From Hyphomicrobiales bacterium (lineage in GTDB: Bacteria > Pseudomonadota > Alphaproteobacteria > Rhizobiales > Rhizobiaceae): DNA of 9,943 bases. Position 1 is the first letter of the stretch, and each line of letters opens with the position of its first letter. Positions 7,349-9,943 of this stretch are shown one piece after another. A program made the position numbers and the translations under genes. The notes under the pieces were generated by a model that saw only the letters and a program-made list of their open reading frames with translations, did not search any database and was not told the origin of the DNA. The stretch covers positions 1-9,943 of the forward strand of contig JAATGD010000165.1 in assembly GCA_015654965.1 (NCBI GenBank), in the 5' to 3' direction.

Positions 7349-7374
7349 ATGGCTGCCATGAACTAATTTTTTTT
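7348..7374 (+). terminator. Possible weak terminator after tetR
   Basis: CATGG-CTG-CCATG (7348-7360) can form a 5-bp stem with a 3-base loop, followed after six bases by a run of eight T (7367-7374). The stem is short and the T tract is displaced, so termination is only a possibility; a protein-binding palindrome is the alternative. Confidence 0.3.
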
Positions 7375-7463
7375 ACAGAGTGTCATAATTTGATACATTT
7401 TTTATGATTAAAAATTTGATGGATAGAAATTGCGGGTTGCCATCAGGTGTAAATTTTTTGTCA

Positions 7464-7479
7464 CTTATGCATAAATAAG
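7464..7479. repeat. Nested inverted repeat in the luxR leader
   Basis: CTTAT, six bases, ATAAG form outer arms, and the inner TTATGCATAA (7465-7474) is itself a perfect 10-bp palindrome. A dyad here could be an operator in the luxR promoter region. Confidence 0.4.
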
Positions 7480-7538
7480 CGGCTTGTAAGGCGCGATTCT
7501 GAATGGTTTCCTGTAGGGTGTAAAGCGATGATTTAAAG

Positions 7539-7559
7539 CTTAACATCTTGATTGTTAAG
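7539..7559 (+). promoter_or_regulatory. Inverted repeat overlapping the luxR ribosome-binding region
   Basis: CTTAACA, seven bases, TGTTAAG form a perfect 7-bp-arm repeat. The right arm ends in the AAG of the AAGGA ribosome-binding site (7557-7561), 10 bases before the start codon. It could be an operator for autoregulation or an RNA hairpin that hides the ribosome-binding site. Confidence 0.5.
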
Positions 7560-7561
7560 GA
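7557..7561 (+). promoter_or_regulatory. Ribosome-binding site of luxR deciding the ATG at 7570
   Basis: AAGGA lies 8 bases before ATG 7570. The in-frame TTG at 7552 lies upstream of this site and would place it inside the coding region, so the ATG is preferred. Confidence 0.65.
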
Positions 7562-7569
7562 TATTTTTT

Positions 7570-8352
7570 ATGACACTTGATCTTGTTCATTTTCCCAATT
7601 TTAAAAAAACTTTCTTTGGAACATCTTTTCAGAGCGATACGCTTTCGCTCCTTTGCGGTATTCGCGATGAAATCGGCTGCCGTCACATTATGCATGCCTA
7701 TCGCGGGCGCCTGAATGAAAGCGCCAAGCCCAATTCGTCCGATCTGACGGTCATCATCACGGTGCCCACCACCTGGTCGACGCGCTATTCGGCCAAGAAT
7801 TATTTCGCCATCGATCCGATTTTTCGCGAAGATGCGCCTTATTTCTGCAATGATGGCGCGGGCATTGTCCGTGATTTGCAGGAAGAGGCCAATATCTGTC
7901 CGGTGATTGCGGAATATTTGCAGGATGCGGAAAAGCACGGTATCGGCAACCTGTTCATTGCCGTATCCGCCCGCGACCCCAAGGGCGCATCGGGGTGCAG
8001 CGTTTTCAGTTTTGAGATCGATGCAAATGAGGACCGCGCCGCTTTTGTCGAAAAGATGCGTCCGCTTCTGCTCAGCATTTCCGGCAAGTTGCACGATGCC
8101 TTTGGCGGATCGAAGGATGCGGGCTCGATTGCAAGTCTTTTGACACCACGTGAGGTGGATTGTCTGCGTTGGGCGGCAAACGGCAAGACGGATGGCGAAA
8201 TCGCCGAAATTCTCAGCATTGCCCGCTGGACGGTGGTGACCTATCTGCAAAACGCCAAGATCAAGCTGAACTGCTCCAATCGCACCTCGGCCGTCGCCAT
8301 GGCGCTTTCGCTCGGCATTATCGAAATGCTGGGAACCAACCACTTCCTTTAA
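7570..8352 (+). CDS. LuxR-family quorum-sensing-type regulator, VjbR-like
   Basis: Transcriptional regulator of 260 residues with an N-terminal autoinducer-binding domain (about 15-165) and a C-terminal LuxR/GerE helix-turn-helix (about 190-255: LTPREVDCLRWAANGKTDGE, then IAEILSIARWTV). The acyl-homoserine-lactone pocket residues Trp69, Tyr73, Asp82 and Pro83 are present with the spacing seen in TraR (W57, Y61, D70, P71). The second conserved Trp (W85 of TraR) is missing. Length, N-terminus (LDLVHFPN-KKTFFG) and HTH resemble Brucella VjbR as I recall it, whose Asp82 is the known ligand-binding position. It could be a paralog rather than the ortholog, because the neighbourhood (efflux repressor and zur) does not match what I remember for vjbR. 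No luxI is in the window, so it looks like an orphan receptor. ATG 7570 was chosen over TTG 7552 because of the ribosome-binding site. Confidence 0.92.
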   Translation: MTLDLVHFPNFKKTFFGTSFQSDTLSLLCGIRDEIGCRHIMHAYRGRLNESAKPNSSDLTVIITVPTTWSTRYSAKNYFAIDPIFREDAPYFCNDGAGIVRDLQEEANICPVIAEYLQDAEKHGIGNLFIAVSARDPKGASGCSVFSFEIDANEDRAAFVEKMRPLLLSISGKLHDAFGGSKDAGSIASLLTPREVDCLRWAANGKTDGEIAEILSIARWTVVTYLQNAKIKLNCSNRTSAVAMALSLGIIEMLGTNHFL

Positions 8353-8375
8353 AACGCTTTTACAGCCGCTTTTCT

Positions 8376-8410
8376 ATCCAGCGCTTCCCACAGGGAGGCG
8401 CTGGATTTTT
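8376..8410 (+). terminator. Intrinsic terminator after luxR
   Basis: The left arm (8376-8389) and right arm (8393-8406) form a 14-bp stem with one G-T pair and an ACA loop; the core is CCAGCGC / GCGCTGG. The run ATTTTT (8405-8410) follows at once. It lies 23 bp after the luxR stop and is a classical rho-independent terminator. Confidence 0.88.
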
Positions 8411-8413
8411 ATA

Positions 8414-8515
8414 GCATCGGCCCGAAAATCGGTATCGATTTTCGGAAAGCTCGATGCGTAGATTTAATGAGTTAGAGCGTCCTTTGTGCGTCCGAGAGGA
8501 CGCACGGCGCTCTAA
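8414..8515. repeat. Bipartite palindromic repeat resembling Bru-RS
   Basis: This 102-bp element has two adjacent hairpins. The left one pairs GCATCG (8414-8419) with CGATGC (8452-8457), and CCGAAAATCG (8422-8431) with CGATTTTCGG (8436-8445), around a GTAT loop. The right one pairs TTAGAGCG (8472-8479) with CGCTCTAA (8508-8515), and GTGCGTCC (8486-8493) with GGACGCAC (8498-8505), around a GAGA loop. Size and structure fit the Bru-RS repeated elements of Brucella (103-105 bp, known IS711 insertion sites) and the related rhizobial intergenic elements. It fills the gap between the convergent luxR and zur genes, and its end contains the zur stop codon. The structure is seen directly; the family name is from memory. 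Confidence 0.8.
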
Positions 8516-8946
8516 TGCTCGCCGCAAGCCTTGCACAAGCCGCGCAGTTCCAGCGTCGTCTTGCGCGGCTTGAAGCCGTTTTGAAGGCTCCATGCGCTGA
8601 CGAGATTTTCAATCGTCGCATCGGAAAATTCGGTCACCTGTCCGCATTTCTCACAAATGGCAAAGGCAACAAGCCCTTGCTCGTGGCATTGCGGATGCGC
8701 GCAGGCAACGAAAGCATTGAGGCTTTCAAGCCGGTGGATCAGCCCGTAATCGAGAAGCTTTTCCAGCGCGCGATAGACCTGAAGCGGCGCGCGAAAACCA
8801 TCGTCGCGCAACTGGTCGAGGATGGTATAGGCGCTCAACGGCCCGTCCGACTTGGACAGAACATTGAAAACCAGTGACTGGTTGCGGGTCAGGTTTTGCG
8901 CGGCGGCTGCGTCTGCGTGATGATGATGGTGATGATGCGTGCTCAT
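8512..8946 (-). CDS. zur: Zur, zinc-responsive Fur-family repressor
   Basis: Metalloregulator of 144 residues that represses zinc-uptake genes when bound to Zn(II). A winged-helix DNA-binding domain spans about residues 18-78. The structural zinc site is formed by Cys98-x-x-Cys101 and Cys138-x-x-Cys141. His71 and Cys82 sit 11 apart, as in the regulatory zinc site of E. coli Zur (H77, C88), with His84, Cys87 and His88 as further ligand candidates. Seven consecutive His at residues 4-10 form an unusual extension. The ATG overlaps the znuB stop in an ATGA junction, so translation is probably coupled to znuB. Being the last gene of the zinc-uptake operon suggests autoregulation through a promoter outside the window. 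The stop codon lies inside the palindromic repeat. Confidence 0.93.
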   Translation of the reverse strand: MSTHHHHHHHADAAAAQNLTRNQSLVFNVLSKSDGPLSAYTILDQLRDDGFRAPLQVYRALEKLLDYGLIHRLESLNAFVACAHPQCHEQGLVAFAICEKCGQVTEFSDATIENLVSAWSLQNGFKPRKTTLELRGLCKACGEH

Positions 8947-9770
8947 TGTTCAACGGTCCGATCTGGTAAAGCCCGTGTGCTTTTGTTTCTATTTAGGGGC
9001 AAAAGGCTGAAAATGAAAATGGCGAGTGCCGCCACCACGATGGATGGCCCCGAGGGTTTGTCGAAATGCACGGAGCCGTAAAGGCCGCCAATCACGCCGG
9101 CGGCACCTAACAAAGACGCAAAAACCGCCATTTGCTCCGGTGTGGAGGCAAAACGGCGGGCCGTGGCTGCCGGGATGATCAGCAGCGATGTGATGAGCAG
9201 GATACCGACGATCTTCATGGCGATGGCAATGACGATGGCGAGCAACAGCATGAAGATGATGCGCGAGAGCGCCGGGTTCATGCCTTCGGCGCGCGCTATA
9301 TCCTCGCTGATGGTGGCGGCAAGGAAAGGCCGCCACAGCCATGCCAGCACGGCGAGCACGAAGGCGCCGCCGCCATAGACGAAGGCGATATCTATGCGCG
9401 ATACGGCCAGAATATCGCCGAACAGGAACGACAGCAGATCGACGCGCACCCATGTCATGAAGGCGACGAGCACGAGGCCGAGCGACAGGGTGGCGTGCGA
9501 GAGAATGCCGAGCAACGCATCCGAAGACAGGCTCTGACGGCGCTGCAACAACAGCAGGATGCCGGAAATGGCCACCGCCACCGCAAAGACGCCGATCATC
9601 AGGTTGACGTCGAAGATCAGCGCAAGCGCCACGCCCAGAAGGGCGGAATGGGCCATGGTGTCGCCGAAATAGGCCATGCGCCGCCAGACGATGAAACAGC
9701 CCAAGGGTCCGGTTGTCAGCGCCAGTCCGACGCCTGCGATCATGGCGCGGGTGAAAAAATCGTCAAGCAT
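8943..9770 (-). CDS. znuB: ZnuB, zinc ABC transporter permease
   Basis: Inner-membrane permease of the ZnuABC high-affinity zinc importer, 275 residues, ABC-3 family, with about eight or nine hydrophobic helices. Typical motifs are GPLGCFIVWRRMAYFGDTMAH near residues 21-41 and SDALLGILSHATLSLGLV near 83-100. The coupling loop ISEDIARAEGMNP is near 152-164 and VGILLITSLLIIPAATAR near 185-202. ATG 9770 has a strong ribosome-binding site (9779-9785) and overlaps the znuC stop by 8 bp. An ATG-like start at 9821 would overlap znuC by far more and has no family support. It pairs with the ZnuC ATPase upstream and is followed by zur with a 4-bp overlap. Confidence 0.95.
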   Translation of the reverse strand: MLDDFFTRAMIAGVGLALTTGPLGCFIVWRRMAYFGDTMAHSALLGVALALIFDVNLMIGVFAVAVAISGILLLLQRRQSLSSDALLGILSHATLSLGLVLVAFMTWVRVDLLSFLFGDILAVSRIDIAFVYGGGAFVLAVLAWLWRPFLAATISEDIARAEGMNPALSRIIFMLLLAIVIAIAMKIVGILLITSLLIIPAATARRFASTPEQMAVFASLLGAAGVIGGLYGSVHFDKPSGPSIVVAALAIFIFSLLPLNRNKSTRALPDRTVEQ

Positions 9771-9943
9771 GGGATTGGCTTCCTTCTGCCTGCGCATACG
9801 CGTGAGGTGCTCCATGATCATGGTCGTGATGGTGGCCGTCTTCCGCGTGGCAATGCTGCGTCACCGAACCGTCTCCATGCAGCACCCGCCCGTCTGGCAA
9901 ATGGGTGTGGTCGTGGTGATGCTCGTAGACGGCGAGCGGTCCC
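9763..9943 (-). CDS. znuC: ZnuC, zinc ABC transporter ATPase (His-rich C-terminus only)
   Basis: Only the last 59 codons and the TGA stop of this gene are inside the window; the ATP-binding domain lies beyond the right edge. The visible part reads GPLAVYEHHHDHTH, then a short linker, then a second His/Asp cluster (DGHHHDHDHG), ending in SQSHA. It holds 15 His in 59 residues. GPLAVYEH is a typical start to the C-terminal tail of ZnuC proteins. The tail probably binds or buffers zinc at the cytoplasmic face of the transporter. The stop overlaps the znuB start by 8 bp. The identification relies on the frame, the tail and the adjacent znuB and zur. Confidence 0.85.
   Translation of the reverse strand, partial: GPLAVYEHHHDHTHLPDGRVLHGDGSVTQHCHAEDGHHHDHDHGAPHAYAQAEGSQSHA
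9779..9785 (-). promoter_or_regulatory. Ribosome-binding site fixing the znuB start
   Basis: On the minus strand AAGGAAG lies 8 bases before ATG 9770, inside the znuC tail. It supports this start over the longer in-frame alternative at 9821. Confidence 0.75.

Larger units (their letters stand above)
7329..7569. other. AT-rich intergenic region upstream of luxR (241 bp)
   Basis: No gene is visible in this gap. It is clearly more AT-rich than its surroundings, with several T and A runs. It holds the second copy of the 13-bp duplication, a CATGGC-T-GCCATG palindrome followed by eight T, a nested inverted repeat at 7464-7479, two GGTGTAAA copies (7446-7453 and 7517-7524), and an inverted repeat at 7539-7559. 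TTGATA at 7390-7395 is a possible -35 element, but I see no convincing -10 paired with it. It most likely holds the luxR promoter and long leader. Confidence 0.6.

Noticed and set aside
7329..7569. Canonical lux box (about 20-bp dyad of the ACCTGT...ACAGGT type) upstream of luxR
   Set aside because: No sequence of that type is visible. The dyads present have other sequences and are reported separately.
7555..8343. 262-codon open frame on the - strand opposite luxR
   Set aside because: It mirrors almost the whole LuxR gene in a GC-driven antisense frame. The + strand product has full family motifs and the antisense product has none.
8989..9453. 154-codon Arg/His-rich frame on the - strand within znuB
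   Set aside because: It is a shifted frame of the ZnuB gene whose composition is typical of an out-of-frame reading of a GC-rich membrane protein.
1..9943. CRISPR array, tRNA or rRNA genes, insertion sequence transposase
   Set aside because: No regularly spaced repeats, tRNA-like cloverleaf, rRNA segment or transposase frame was recognised. The only repeats are the tandem duplication, the dyads and the palindromic element listed.

Overview
The window looks like an alphaproteobacterium of the Brucella/Ochrobactrum group (Brucellaceae). The grounds are moderately GC-rich coding sequence, a VjbR-type LuxR regulator, and an intergenic palindromic element of about 102 bp that resembles the Bru-RS repeats of Brucella. 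This assignment rests on remembered family features, not on a database search.

Region 1 (1-3784, + strand) is a sugar-alcohol uptake and catabolism operon. It contains the end of an RbsC-type ABC permease, a short-chain dehydrogenase closely resembling enterobacterial ribitol 2-dehydrogenase, an FGGY-family pentulose (D-ribulo-) kinase, and a second dehydrogenase strikingly like dicarbonyl/L-xylulose reductase. The inferred route is polyol import, oxidation to a ketopentose, and phosphorylation to a ketopentose 5-phosphate.

Region 2 (3781-7328) is a multidrug-efflux module. An EmrA-type membrane fusion protein and an EmrB-type 14-helix DHA2 transporter are read leftwards, and a TetR repressor is read rightwards. 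The divergent intergenic region carries two near-identical 18-bp palindromes, which are probable TetR operators, each next to one divergent promoter. The emrB and second-dehydrogenase stop codons overlap tail to tail.

Region 3 (7329-8410) is an AT-rich 241-bp leader followed by a LuxR-family quorum-sensing-type regulator with no luxI in the window. The leader contains a tandem duplication across the tetR stop codon and several inverted repeats, one of them overlapping the luxR ribosome-binding region. A strong intrinsic terminator follows luxR.

Region 4 (8414-9943) is the Bru-RS-like palindromic repeat followed by a leftward zinc-uptake operon, znuC-znuB-zur, with overlapping reading frames. 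The ZnuC C-terminus (15 His in 59 residues) and the Zur N-terminus (7 consecutive His) are both histidine-rich. znuA would be expected just outside the right edge.

Most of the content belongs to known families. The most unusual parts are the regulatory DNA around the LuxR gene, the twin TetR operators, the repeat that supplies the zur stop codon, and the paired His-rich extensions in the zinc system.
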